NCBI GenBank assembly: GCA_030522415.1
Contig: CM060115.1
Coordinates: forward strand, 7,661,579 to 7,725,578
Source of the DNA: Channallabes apus
Lineage: Eukaryota > Chordata > Actinopteri > Siluriformes > Clariidae
DNA length: 64,000 nt
Direction of reading: 5' to 3'
The notes beneath the pieces were generated by a model that had not been told where the DNA came from, made no database searches, and saw only the letters and a program-made list of their open reading frames with translations. A program made the translations under genes and the position numbers. The stretch's first letter is position 1; each line of letters begins with the position of its first letter. Shown piece by piece: positions 35,302 through 41,253 of the stretch.

Positions 35302-38185
35302 AAAAAATACACTGACATATTCAGTTATTAAGAATGACCTCAATTTTAAATTCTCTTAAATTAATTCAACTTAATAAAAAGAATAATAGACTTCTAGACT
35401 TCAGTTTATATATTATTTAGATTCTCTCGTGTATTTTATCCTTTTTTTGTTGTCTCAATAATATATATATATAGAGAGAGAGACAACAAAAAAGGGATAA
35501 AATACACGAGAGAATCTAACTAATATATAAACCTTATAAACCTGAGAGAGAGAGAGACCATTTTGCTATACTAGACATTAATCTTATTGTTTTAAAAATT
35601 CTCGTAATACGGCGACGTAGGGAGAGAAAAAAAAAATCGCAGCTACTGGGTTCACTCTGTTTATTTTGCCCTTTTCCCGCATTTCCCTGTATATAGCATG
35701 TAGGATCATGGGATATATCCGGTCCTCCGAAGTGTAAAATGAACGTGAAGAAAACGCACTAGAAGTGTTTTCCTTGCATTCGTTGGGATTTGAGTGCCAA
35801 GAAAAAGCTGCATGCAACGTTTTTTTTTTATTTAAAACATTCTGTATAACCACGCAGCCGGACAAACGCACCTCACCAAAGCCCGTATGAACACACTCAC
35901 TGACTCCTATGTGTAGAAAACCCTCGGCGCTTCATCCGCGCTCACCGGACCCTACAAACGGCAGAATAAAGACCGCTCGATTTCAACGCCCGATTAGAGG
36001 CGTTTAATGTAAATTGCTTCTGTAACCGCCATTGCCGCGAGCAACTGTGTATCTGTGTGTGTCTTTGTGTATTTGTGCATCTTGTGGTCGCGCTCCTCAG
36101 TAACGTGAGCAGCCCAACTAATCGATAACGGCATTCGTTGACAACGAATTTCATTATCGATAATTATCGATTTTATCGATTAGTTGTTGCAGCCCTACAT
36201 TCAACTCATACTGTACAACAGGCAGAAGTAATGGCAGCCAAAACACAGAAGGAGCGTGAGGAGCGGCAACTAGTTGACCGCACACTCCATTCGTACTTAA
36301 TGATAGCACGCAGCCATCAGGATCTGCACGCGGGCGGAGTTGCGGGTAAACCTCGTGTATGCAGGCGGAGCCGTGGGTAACCTCTAGTTCAATAATACAA
36401 CGGGATAAAGGAATAACACAACAGGCCGTGCTGTAACAGCATGCTCCAATTTGTTATACCAAAGTGATATGGCAAGGAGATTTTATATAACTAAATATAT
36501 TTCATTACTGCATCAAATGAGTTCGTTAGTTATTAATCTTAGATTGTGTTTTGCCATCTAGCATACATAGTTGTTACTACAGAAACAACTGAGACTGATA
36601 AATACTCAATATTAAACAACTCAACACTAAAATTTCAATGTAATTTTTTTTTTTTTTTATAACTGAACCACCAAAAGATCCTTTTGGTGTTAAAGGAAGG
36701 GGCGTGGCATTACGCACAGGAGGCGTGGCCAGGTCCGGTCATTCTATAAACATCGAGTCCTATGAATCAAATTATACCCAGGTTGCCAGATTTTCCATGT
36801 GGTCTTTATTAGACTTCCAAATTATATGCACATATACACAGGCTGTAATGTACTGAGAAGCTTTACGTACACTTTGATACATTTTATTTGAATCGATTTT
36901 TATTAAGATTTTAAACTCAGTCTTGAAGGGTCGCTTCAGAACTACTCAGGAAACTCGCGAAATCTGGCAACCCAGTACAGAGCGCCAATCTGGAGTGACC
37001 CGGTTATTGATCCTAATGTCCTTTATCCTTATTGATTACTGCATGACTGGTTTTCATGCACGAGACTGGGGAAGGGAATGATCTCGAAACTGTTATCAAA
37101 GTGAAAGAAATGCAATTAGACAGAACTGGTGGGTTTGTGGCGCGCGCGCGCGTGTGTGTGTGAGTGGCAGTAAAGCGGGAGGTCGGGTGGGGGAGACACC
37201 CGAACATCCAAACATTCACATCACAGTCAGTAGTGGGTGAAATTTCCTTAAAAGATTATAATAATTAAAGCATCCGGATATGTTTTGTAACCATTACAAT
37301 AATCTGTTTATCTTTCTCGCATGGTATTTTTTTTACATAGCTGCATCTCTCAATGTCCTGAAACTAAGCATCATTGCAGCATTTCTTTAGCCCCATGCGA
37401 GATTCCCATTTTTCATAGAAGGAATAAATGATAATTACATGCTTTGGTAGCTACAGTACATTTATATATTTAGATAATATAAATCACAGGACTAAAAACG
37501 ACACATAATGATAATATTCACTACAAAATATATACAGTATGCTCCCAGATTTACATGAAGAGGAATATAAACACAGGGCTTTAACCAAAATGTTTGTTAT
37601 TAGCATATACTGTATATCTAGTCAATAATGTAAACATTTTATTCAAACACTCTAATAGTATATACTGTAGTATGGTTTATATAGTACTGTATATGGTTAG
37701 CCAACGAGCTAACAAGGACGCTAAATGCCAGTCAGATGAGCAGAATTTTAAATCATTTATAACAAATAATAATTATAATAATTATAATAATATAATAAAA
37801 ATATATGCAGGTAAACATGAAAGAACCTGAAACGCTGCACCTTTAAGGGGATCAAAGAGGGGTTTGTCTGATAACTCGGTTACTTTGTATTTAAAAGTAG
37901 CTGACAGCAGGTTAGCAAACCAAGTTAGCTTTGTTGTTGGGATGAACGTTAGCCCACATGCAGAGGGAATCCCGTGCAGCTCTTTCTGCTCGCGCGCACA
38001 CACACTAACGCAGCTCACTGACATGGTGCAAACTTTTTCTTTTTTGCTGGAAAATGAAAAATGTGATTTCACCTACCTTTGAGGTCGCTATCTTCTCGCA
38101 AAGCTTCCGTTAGTGTTTTCCAGATATTGCATCCTAGAAGACAGAGCACAATCACGACGGATCTGCTGACCTCCACACAGCGCAT
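1..38185 (-). CDS. fam171a1: FAM171A1-like type I membrane protein (8 exons, 3' end cut by window)
   Basis: Whole-gene entry; exons are listed separately. Joining 38185-38077, 18521-18294, 17945-17853, 14480-14322, 11945-11769, 2246-2127, 1588-1474 and 1342-1 gives one open frame of 781 codons with GT-AG introns throughout. The protein has an N-terminal signal peptide, an ectodomain with N-glycosylation sequons (NHT, NAT, NLT, NST), one transmembrane helix and a long cytoplasmic tail. Recognised family blocks include [45 protein letters not shown] and [22 protein letters not shown] and NSAPWKP point to the A1 paralogue rather than A2. In mammals FAM171A1 is tied to cell shape and actin stress fibres; no enzymatic function is known. 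The human protein is 890 residues, so about 110 residues of tail are missing beyond base 1. Confidence 0.93.
1474..1588 (-). CDS. fam171a1: fam171a1 exon 7 (transmembrane segment)
   Basis: A 115-bp exon, acceptor gtttcag before 1588 and donor TGCAG|GTGTGT after 1474. It encodes [20 protein letters not shown], then [19 protein letters not shown]. The run of about 23 hydrophobic residues followed by YYCR is the single membrane-spanning helix and stop-transfer of the type I protein. Confidence 0.93.
1589..2126. other. fam171a1 intron 7/6 interior, no feature seen
   Basis: This is intron between exons 7 and 6. It is AT-rich with A/T runs around 1880-1900. No repeat family or coding signal was recognised. 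Confidence 0.6.
2127..2246 (-). CDS. fam171a1: fam171a1 exon 6
   Basis: A 120-bp exon, acceptor gtatatag before 2246 and donor ACAG|GTAACA after 2127. It encodes [16 protein letters not shown] and then [17 protein letters not shown], the most conserved juxtamembrane stretch of the family. Confidence 0.93.
2712..3060 (+). mobile_element. Tc1-like transposase remnant
   Basis: In plus-strand frames with breaks it reads [20 protein letters not shown], the region around a catalytic aspartate of Tc1-type DDE transposases (family form WSDE). It then decays through frameshifts. The same element family recurs at 27262-27975, with the same upstream block containing atttccacac.cacaatg. It is a dead fragment inside fam171a1 intron 5. 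Confidence 0.7.
3130..3235 (+). repeat. Interspersed repeat fragment (agcgcttttaacaattgtcattgtc type)
   Basis: The segment holds atagcgcttttaacaattgt followed by cattgtcgcaaagcagtttt, a phrase typical of a dispersed fish repeat. The family was recognised from memory of the pattern only. Its class is uncertain. Confidence 0.4.
3236..4905. other. fam171a1 intron 5, no feature seen
   Basis: AT-rich intronic DNA. No coding potential, recognisable transposon or tandem array was seen here. Confidence 0.55.
4906..5435. mobile_element. Tc1/mariner-type MITE with 31-bp terminal inverted repeats
   Basis: The left end starts tacagtactgtgcaagaatc and the right end, read in reverse complement, starts tacaatactgtgcaaaagtc. 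27 of 31 terminal bases agree, continuing to gggcaaccc / gagcaaccc. The ends carry TA. The 530-bp interior has no transposase, so this is a non-autonomous element. Confidence 0.8.
5436..6390. other. fam171a1 intron 5, no feature seen
   Basis: Intronic sequence with no recognised repeat ends or coding signal. Confidence 0.5.
6391..7140 (+). mobile_element. ISL2EU-like non-autonomous DNA transposon carrying one exon
   Basis: Both ends are near-perfect inverted repeats: tttaaagtgcccctattatg on the left and its reverse complement on the right at 7120-7140. At 6733-6840 the element keeps an ATG-initiated open stretch beginning [20 protein letters not shown], followed by a canonical donor (GTG|GTAAGT). 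The PYQFEP start is typical of P2X7-intracellular-domain-like proteins carried by fish DNA transposons; I link these to ISL2EU elements from memory. The remaining exons are deleted. Confidence 0.65.
7141..7575. mobile_element. Tc1-like MITE, degraded
   Basis: The right end reads atgtccaaacttttgactgg and the left end ccaggtcaaaaattttaact, the decayed pair of the common fish Tc1 terminus that reads caaaagtttggacac. The internal phrase aaaactatgaaataacaccc also belongs to this family. It abuts the ISL2EU-like element directly. Confidence 0.65.
7576..9613. other. fam171a1 intron 5, no feature seen
   Basis: About 2 kb of intron without recognised repeats. Open frames here lack splice-supported or family-matching content. 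Confidence 0.5.
9616..10394. mobile_element. Mariner-type MITE with TA target duplication
   Basis: The left end cagtgaaactcagattgcga and the reverse complement of the right end cagcggaaccttggattacg are diverged inverted repeats, each flanked by TA (9614-9615 and 10395-10396). Inner blocks such as gcaagcgttccgcaagacga and tccattatttcttatggg are typical of this fish family. No transposase remains. It contains a short (CA)n run at about 10122-10147. Confidence 0.75.
10840..10980 (-). mobile_element. Tc1-like 5' fragment (minus strand)
   Basis: The phrases aaaatcccaggagatcagca and caccaacaaccacgccaaaa are the complement of the conserved N-terminal coding region of fish Tc1 elements, which appears on the plus strand at 32650-32740. 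Only about 140 bp survive. Confidence 0.55.
11769..11945 (-). CDS. fam171a1: fam171a1 exon 5
   Basis: A 177-bp exon, acceptor ccggtag before 11945 and donor CTCG|GTGAGT after 11769. It encodes [20 protein letters not shown] and ends [11 protein letters not shown]. It matches the conserved ectodomain segment of the family (LTPVTAVSVHLL and AWRFDQKLG in human A1). Confidence 0.92.
11946..12848. other. fam171a1 intron 4, no feature seen
   Basis: Intronic sequence upstream of exon 5 with no recognised repeat or coding content. Confidence 0.5.
12849..13450 (+). mobile_element. PIF/Harbinger-type non-autonomous transposon with TAA target duplication
   Basis: Left end tgcctcttttccactgcata and right end (reverse complement) tggcgcttttccactgcata form inverted repeats, flanked by TAA on both sides (12846-12848, 13451-13453), the TWA target type of Harbinger elements. 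The interior is GC-rich and holds a plus-strand ORF from 13048 starting [20 protein letters not shown] with a possible donor (AAAG|GTGCGT) after WLIQK. I do not recognise that ORF's function. Confidence 0.65.
13451..14321. other. fam171a1 intron 4, no feature seen
   Basis: AT-rich intronic sequence; no recognised repeat or gene. Confidence 0.5.
14322..14480 (-). CDS. fam171a1: fam171a1 exon 4
   Basis: A 159-bp exon, acceptor tgtccag before 14480 and donor ACAA|GTAACA after 14322. It encodes the block [20 protein letters not shown], then [12 protein letters not shown] and [12 protein letters not shown]. It carries three N-glycosylation sequons (NAT, NLT, NST) consistent with an extracellular position. 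Confidence 0.92.
14481..15327. other. fam171a1 intron 3, no feature seen
   Basis: AT-rich intronic sequence with short A runs; nothing recognised. Confidence 0.5.
15328..15705 (-). mobile_element. tRNA-derived SINE (Mermaid/DANA-like), full length
   Basis: On the minus strand it runs from the tRNA-like head (ggcggcac, gtggttagaactgtcacctt) through the body phrases gtgggtttcctcc and cacagtccaaagat to the (GAAT)n tail at 15328-15345. The same family occurs at 19327, 38993, 41825, 51170 and 60929. No target duplication was obvious. Confidence 0.8.
15706..16450. other. fam171a1 intron 3, no feature seen
   Basis: Intronic sequence without recognised features. Confidence 0.5.
16451..16628. repeat. 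CA/CT-rich imperfect microsatellite
   Basis: About 180 bp dominated by (CA)n with interspersed CTCACT, ACGCACGC and CATGCATGCA units. The overlapping open frame encodes only TH repeats and is not a gene. Confidence 0.85.
17101..17138. repeat. (CT)n(CA)n compound microsatellite
   Basis: A direct run of CT dinucleotides passes into CA dinucleotides. Confidence 0.85.
17853..17945 (-). CDS. fam171a1: fam171a1 exon 3
   Basis: A 93-bp exon, acceptor actctag before 17945 and donor CAAG|GTAAGA after 17853. It encodes [20 protein letters not shown] and then [11 protein letters not shown], close to the human FAM171A1 block (LLPERSATLMVY). An (AC)n tract lies 15 bp upstream of the acceptor and forms the polypyrimidine/AC-rich 3' end of the intron. 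Confidence 0.92.
17961..17988. repeat. (AC)n microsatellite next to exon 3 acceptor
   Basis: A run of AC repeats 15 bp upstream of the fam171a1 exon 3 acceptor (read as GT repeats on the transcript). Confidence 0.85.
18294..18521 (-). CDS. fam171a1: fam171a1 exon 2 (ectodomain)
   Basis: The acceptor ttgcccag precedes base 18521 and the donor CCTG|GTACGA follows 18294; 228 bp, phase 1 to phase 1. It encodes [20 protein letters not shown], then a stretch with a sequon (NHT) and the block [14 protein letters not shown]. This is the start of the conserved extracellular domain and is the exon most diagnostic of FAM171A1. Intron 1 upstream is 19.5 kb and rich in transposons. Confidence 0.93.
18522..19326. 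other. fam171a1 intron 1 (3' end), no feature seen
   Basis: Intronic sequence just upstream of exon 2; no repeat family was recognised. Confidence 0.5.
19327..19686 (-). mobile_element. tRNA-derived SINE (Mermaid/DANA-like)
   Basis: The same family and orientation as the copy at 15328. It carries an expanded ggacccgga unit (repeated at 19538-19560), a small internal duplication unique to this copy. Confidence 0.8.
19905..20727 (-). mobile_element. SINE copy interrupted by an LTR-like insertion
   Basis: The SINE 3' part stops at 19940 (ctgtaccactttatcctg) and resumes at about 20505 (ataaagggtagcgagggatc) and runs to about 20727. Everything between is foreign (see the LTR-like entry). A CTGT flanks both sides of the break and may be a target duplication. 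Confidence 0.6.
20078..20504 (+). mobile_element. LTR-like sequence (possible solo LTR)
   Basis: It starts TGTCAGGGAC and ends GTTCCCAACA, matching short TG...CA inverted ends, with a polyadenylation hexamer AATAAA at about 20438-20443 and a GT/T-rich region after it. About 140 bp of extra sequence separates its left end from the SINE break, so the precise element may be larger or internally deleted. No internal retroviral genes are present. Confidence 0.45.
20728..22340. other. fam171a1 intron 1, no feature seen
   Basis: Intronic sequence without a recognised transposon. It holds a short (GT)n run near 21580. Confidence 0.5.
22360..23082. repeat. Degenerate (GGAT)n minisatellite-like region
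   Basis: The strand is dominated by imperfect ggat/gaat tetranucleotides, with a pure run at about 22535-22570. Open frames across it on the minus strand encode only HPS/SIH-type low-complexity peptides. Confidence 0.8.
23083..23390 (+). mobile_element. RTE-like LINE 3' end (reverse transcriptase C-terminus)
   Basis: A plus-strand frame reads [31 protein letters not shown], then [20 protein letters not shown] and RCGDP followed by a stop. This is the characteristic C-terminal tail of RTE-type non-LTR retrotransposon proteins. One internal stop is present. A copy of the last 110 bp recurs at 55715. Confidence 0.7.
23459..23483. repeat. (AT)n microsatellite
   Basis: A run of AT dinucleotides between the two LINE fragments. 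Confidence 0.8.
23505..24180 (+). mobile_element. Non-LTR retrotransposon 5' part with degraded endonuclease domain
   Basis: Starting near 23849 the frame reads [10 protein letters not shown], corresponding to the GTWNV start of the APE-type endonuclease. Further on it reads [15 protein letters not shown], matching the LEFTPVDERVASLRLRV-type block. The frame is broken by stops. It looks like an RTE/Rex-type LINE fragment, separate from the 3' end at 23083. Confidence 0.55.
24181..25494. other. fam171a1 intron 1, no feature seen
   Basis: Intronic sequence with a poly-A run at about 25023-25040 and no recognised element. Confidence 0.5.
25495..26050 (-). mobile_element. SINE copy broken by a hAT-type end
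   Basis: The SINE tail and body occupy 25495-25593. They are cut by a tagggctgcacgatatatcg sequence, a hAT-like terminus, and SINE head sequence returns at about 25962-26050 (gagaacatgcatacacacc). The opposite hAT terminus was not found and part of the SINE middle is missing, so a deletion accompanied or followed the insertion. Confidence 0.55.
26051..27261. other. fam171a1 intron 1, non-repetitive stretch
   Basis: No transposon was recognised. The part from about 26340 to 26760 is compositionally more complex than its surroundings and could be a conserved non-coding element; that needs a cross-species alignment. Confidence 0.4.
27262..27975 (+). mobile_element. Tc1-like transposase pseudogene
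   Basis: Broken plus-strand frames read [20 protein letters not shown], then [35 protein letters not shown], and the last catalytic region YPIENI.DVLEKTL. These match the DD34E transposase order, with stops and frameshifts throughout. The 3' end carries tttgcccgggcagtgtatta. Same family as 2712-3060 and 29900-30056. Confidence 0.8.
28000..28170 (+). repeat. Unclassified interspersed repeat, copy 1 (diverged)
   Basis: It aligns by eye with 29690-29895 and 47275-47460 (blocks tgtcgcttaaagattgcc, tgtatggacatctaga, tccaccacctag). It is the most diverged of the three copies. No terminal repeats were seen. Confidence 0.55.
28171..29689. other. fam171a1 intron 1, mostly unrecognised
   Basis: No gene. 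A degraded SINE-like head is suspected at about 28960-29090 (tttactggtgaaggaatt, acaaggtcacgagttaaaat, gacccttgagtgagac). Confidence 0.45.
29690..29895 (+). repeat. Unclassified interspersed repeat, copy 2
   Basis: Nearly identical by eye to 47275-47460 over about 180 bp, including aaagatagtcaaagtctctg, gacatctagaggaagttcat and tggtgggatgaggcgagcag. A short open frame ([18 protein letters not shown]) is shared by both copies. The class is unknown to me. Confidence 0.75.
29900..30056 (+). mobile_element. Tc1-like 3' remnant
   Basis: It carries a short match to the transposase (gtcaggtctaggcttagcat, as in the element at 27262) and a terminus tttttggccaagcagtgtat. It lies directly downstream of repeat copy 2. 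Confidence 0.5.
30057..31059. other. fam171a1 intron 1, no gene
   Basis: Intronic sequence containing the (GA)n tract at 30751-30802; nothing else was recognised. Confidence 0.5.
30751..30802. repeat. (GA)n microsatellite
   Basis: A nearly pure GA dinucleotide run with one GAGC interruption. Confidence 0.9.
31068..31606. mobile_element. hAT-type non-autonomous element with exact 8-bp TSD
   Basis: The ends are cagtgttgggtgtactt and the reverse complement of cgtcccccaacactg. They are flanked by identical CTCATCAG at 31060-31067 and 31607-31614, the 8-bp duplication of the hAT superfamily. The 539-bp interior is AT-rich, lacks transposase and contains the 69-bp (TG)n tract at 31236-31304. Confidence 0.85.
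31236..31304. repeat. (TG)n microsatellite, 69 bp
   Basis: A pure TG/GT run, the longest dinucleotide tract of this type in the fam171a1 gene. It lies inside the hAT element at 31068. Confidence 0.9.
31615..32499. other. fam171a1 intron 1, no gene
   Basis: Intronic sequence with the (TG)n(AG)n tract at 32156-32211 and a T run near 32250. Confidence 0.5.
32156..32211. repeat. (TG)n(AG)n compound microsatellite
   Basis: A TG run passes directly into a pure AG run. Confidence 0.9.
32500..33645 (+). mobile_element. Tc1-like transposon remnant, split by a SINE
   Basis: The 5' block (aatcagccaatcacatggca, caaaccgagcatcagaacga, ctgctgatctactgagattt) and the 3' block (atggatccagcccacatcgt, ctactcaaataaatggcctc-like, tagagcacctttgcaatgtg) follow the order of a fish Tc1 transposon on the plus strand. 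The coding region is ruined by deletions and frameshifts. A SINE occupies 32867-33063. Confidence 0.8.
32867..33063 (+). mobile_element. tRNA-derived SINE nested in the Tc1 remnant
   Basis: The tRNA-like head (agtagctcggtgattaagac, gcaggttcaaaccc) is followed by tgggcccttgagcaaggccc and a LINE2-type tail (taagagcgtctgccaaatga) ending in aaatgtaaatgta. It breaks the Tc1 sequence between atctctgaacgtcgaac and the following tttcgaacattgaagc block, so it is younger than the Tc1 insertion. The head is not a functional tRNA gene. Confidence 0.8.
33646..34968. other. fam171a1 intron 1, no feature seen
   Basis: Intronic sequence; open frames at 34228-34855 overlap on both strands and show no family pattern. 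Confidence 0.5.
34977..36197. mobile_element. hAT-type element with exact 8-bp TSD
   Basis: The termini are TAGGGCTGCAACTAACGATT on the left and the reverse complement of the right end (taatcg...gttgcagcccta). Identical CATTCAAC octamers flank it at 34969-34976 and 36198-36205. The interior (1,221 bp) lacks an intact transposase. It contains a (GA)n tract (35267-35298), a large palindrome (35402-35533) and a GC-richer right-hand segment (35830-36110). Confidence 0.9.
35402..35533. repeat. Near-perfect palindrome, ~54-bp arms
   Basis: The left arm 35402-35456 (for example gattctctcgtgtattttat) is repeated in reverse complement at 35480-35533 with only a few mismatches. The spacer is about 23 bp of AT/AG repeat. 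Transcribed from either strand it would fold into a long hairpin. It lies inside the hAT element at 34977. Confidence 0.85.
36206..38076. other. fam171a1 intron 1 (5' end), no feature seen
   Basis: The first 1.9 kb of intron 1. It contains a T run near 36645, a short CG/GT run near 37140 and no recognised transposon. Intronic enhancers often lie in such positions, but nothing here proves one. Confidence 0.45.
38077..38185 (-). CDS. fam171a1: fam171a1 exon 1 (signal peptide)
   Basis: The ATG at 38185-38183 opens a 36-codon exon beginning [19 protein letters not shown], a basic start followed by a hydrophobic core as in a signal peptide. The following residues [13 protein letters not shown] match the human N-terminus in pattern (LLGCHVWKAVTKTLRE), which decides the start. 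The donor is AAAG|GTAGGT at 38077/38076, leaving phase 1. It is too short for an ORF scan and was found by comparing with the known first exon. Confidence 0.9.
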
Positions 38186-38470
38186 TATTAAAACTTGGAG
38201 AAAAGAGAAATCTGCTGAGAAAGATTGCGGTTTCTACTGCAGCAAACATCCGTTCGTGGTATTGCTTCTTTCCATATTGTAGGATGTTTGAATCCTCAGG
38301 GTTAGATGTTGCAAATCATCCTGAAAAAATCAGCCAACATCTTCTGTGTTGATGCCGCCCGAGAACTCCTGATACAAAAAAAGCCCAAAGATTGGAGGGA
38401 GTGTAAGAGCGCCACCAGATTTTAACCCTTTCCTTTCCCCTCTCTTTCAGTTCCTAGTACATCACATTCA
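38186..38470 (-). promoter_or_regulatory. fam171a1: Putative fam171a1 5' leader / proximal promoter with two short uORFs
   Basis: This is the region directly upstream of the fam171a1 start. Read on the minus strand it holds two short upstream ORFs, 38340-38302 (12 codons plus stop) and 38275-38234 (13 codons plus stop). No clear TATA box was identified. The transcription start is unknown, so how much is leader and how much is promoter is inference. Confidence 0.4.
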
Positions 38471-38992
38471 AGATGGATAGCACTGGAGCCTGCATTGGGG
38501 AAAAAATACATCCCTAATATTTACAGTTCATCTACAAGATATAAACACTACATTACATTATAGCTGCACAACCATTTAGTATCATAGACTTGCAAGAAAA
38601 CACTTACACACACATTCATCGTTTTATAATTAAGCCATACTTAAGCAACAAATCTGGAGAACATACTGTAGGACCCTGGGAACCCCATCACTTAAAATTG
38701 CTAAGCACAACACTAATATTTTAATATGAACATTTTAATATGTTTCACAGTGGATTTTTCCTTTTTTTAGACAGTCTAACTAACTACCCATATACTGTAC
38801 ACAGGCAAGAAAATAAATGGACACCAAATTGTATTGCATCCATGTGCCTAAGATCTCATTGCAGCCATGCTCATAACACTCCCTCTTGTGTGATACTGCT
38901 TTTATACAACCGTTTCACAAACACCATTTATTATCAATGAATTATTAGTTGTTTCTTTGTGTAATAACACCTATCCTTCTGTGGTGGCACGT

Positions 38993-39305
38993 TGGCCTAG
39001 TAGTTAGCACTGTTGCCTCGCCCCTCCTGGGTCCAGGTTCGAATCCCGCCTTGGGTCTGTGTGTTGAGTTTACATGTTCTCCCTGTGCTTGATGGGTTTC
39101 CCCCGAGTACTCCAGCTTCCTTCACAGTCCAACAACATACTGATTGTAATTCCCAAATTGTCTATAGAAGATGTGTGTGTGTGTGCCTTGTGATTGCCCT
39201 ATCCAGGTTGTACTCCGCCTCATGTCCTAGATCTCCTTGTATGGGCTCCAGGCCCCTGTAACCCTGTATACATTATAAGTGGTATAGAAGATGAATGAAT
39301 GAATA
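38993..39305 (+). mobile_element. SINE (Mermaid/DANA-like), diverged
   Basis: Head ggcctagtagttagcactgt, body catgttctccctgtgcttga and tail ataagtggtatagaagatga(atga)n match the family in plus orientation. It lies in the intergenic space upstream of fam171a1. Confidence 0.75.
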
Positions 39306-40792
39306 TCCTATCATAACTGGTGGAGCTGGTGACTGACATTTATTGTAATCTTGTGAAAGAAGTCTGTATTTCTTATCTGTAGCAAAACGTGAATAGGATA
39401 AATCATGGAGGTGGTGGACAGTCCTGTAAGTTTTTTTAATTTTCTCTTTATATTTCCACTTATTCTGATTCAGAATATCAGCTACTTTGACTTCCGCTTT
39501 GGGGGTTTAAATCCCAAATAGTCTTAAATGGATATCTAGTGTGCTACATGTATGCACTCCACAATCACTTATTCAACACACCAAGTAGTGCCCTTGATAT
39601 GTGGTTACAGAGTGATATGGGATTCAACCTATGAAGTGATACACATAGTTAAATGTCCCAGTGCTGTTACCGTCTATTATCATCATGCGTGGAATGCCTC
39701 ATGCCCAATCATATTACTCGGTTGTGAGTAACTGTTGTTTAAAGTCTGTGTAAATCATGTCTATTAGCGAAACTTGTGAGATGAGATAACGTAAGATGCT
39801 ATGTAAAGCAGCTGGTTATAGCATCACCTTTATCTATTAACAGTTATATCATTTAGGTTGATTTCCAAATTGTCTCAAAAAAAGATTACATGTTCATTCT
39901 TTTGTTCCCAACTATGATGAATTGGGATGCTTTTGTTTTTATGCTATTAGTTTATGCTACTGTTATGTGCTTGTATGCACCCCAATCCACTGAATGTTAG
40001 ACTATTTACAATCAGATCACTCCAGATGCCAGCTAATGCTAATTTGTTCTGTATGTTTATTATTGCTGTGTTAACTAAGCAGTTCTATGATGTTACAGGA
40101 CAATGTTAGTGCAGCTTCACGGGGAAAAACATTTTCTAATATTAATAAAAAATTAATTGATTACAAATTATTATGCACTAACAGGAGATATATTGTTATT
40201 TCTGATTTCCAACATTAATGCATTTTTTCACATATTGGAAAAAAAACATTGTCAATATTTATTATAGTTTTTTATTATATTTCTTGGAAACATGCCATAT
40301 GAACACAGAGACGTCAGGTCCAAATTATTATTTTCAGCCACATGCTACACTTATGCTGATGAAAATGCTTTTAAAAACATTGTTTATTATATTTAATGTA
40401 GTTTTACTATACTAGCAAAGGGGGAAAAAACTCTGATATATATTTATAAGATATTCTGCTCTGAGCAACAATTGGAAAGTGCAATGCTGCCACCTTGTGT
40501 CCATGATTGTCCATGAGTCTTTATGTGCATTTAATACATTTGATACTTAAACTTATAAAACATATTTTTTTAACATAAAAATGGATTCCTAGCTTCTCCT
40601 TAAACACTAAAAATTTAAATAAATCTGTGTATCTGCTACTTCATGTTCCACTTAATTTAAATAATATACCAGTTTCCAGATTACATTTAGTGCTGGTTGA
40701 TCATTTATAGACATCAATTATTTCACACATAAATTGATTTCACCAACACCAGAAGCTTTTTATTTGCACAATTAATAAATAATCATAATAAT
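39306..40792. other. Intergenic, no feature seen
   Basis: AT-rich sequence between fam171a1 and the TRIM array. No SPRY-coding remnant for TRIM-A was found here. Confidence 0.55.
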
Positions 40793-40793
40793 A

Positions 40794-40830
40794 ACATAAT
40801 TCAGGACATGTGCACTGTCCTGAATTATGT
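40794..40830. repeat. Perfect 15-bp inverted repeat beside mariner end
   Basis: Arms 40794-40808 and 40816-40830 (tgtcctgaattatgt) are exact reverse complements with a 7-bp spacer. The right arm ends at the base before the mariner terminus at 40831. Confidence 0.85.
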
Positions 40831-41253
40831 TACGAGGGTGAGTCAAACATTATCTGCACTCTGGCTGTAGAATTTATTTTAATTAAACTTAAAAAAATTA
40901 TCAAATTATTTTTCAACATAATCTCCTTCCTTTTCAGTACACTTCATTAAAAATGTTTTAGGCTTAGCCACGAGCCACGAATGCGTTGCTGTCTTCACTT
41001 CTTCATCAAAAGTTAATATTTGTCCTCGAAGGGCTGCTTTCAGGGGACCACACAGATGAAAGTCCAAATTCAAATTCCATTTTCTCCATACTGCGCACAT
41101 AGTATTTTATGAATAACAGCACCTGGTACACTCTCAGACCACAAAAAAAAAAAAAAAAAAAAATCACGCACACTGCTCTTCTTTTCAGCAAATCACACTT
41201 GGTGCATCAATTTTTGCTTGTGCTGCAGTTACAAATGAACTGATTTAAGATGT
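40831..41253 (-). mobile_element. Truncated mariner element fused to TRIM-A PRY exon
   Basis: The 3' terminus tacgagggtgagtcaaac is at 40831. On the minus strand 41100-40909 encodes DFHLCGPLKAALRGQILTFD, then ATHSWLVAKPKTF and finally KEGDYVEK, the C-terminal end of mariner transposases (which usually end GDYVEK). A short N-terminal-like piece (AEKRRAVCVI) lies near 41200-41170, followed by a poly-A/T tract and a large internal deletion. The 5' terminus is absent. Confidence 0.75.

Noticed and set aside
38079..38282. 67-codon plus-strand open frame
   Set aside because: Antisense of fam171a1 exon 1 and its leader; no family pattern.
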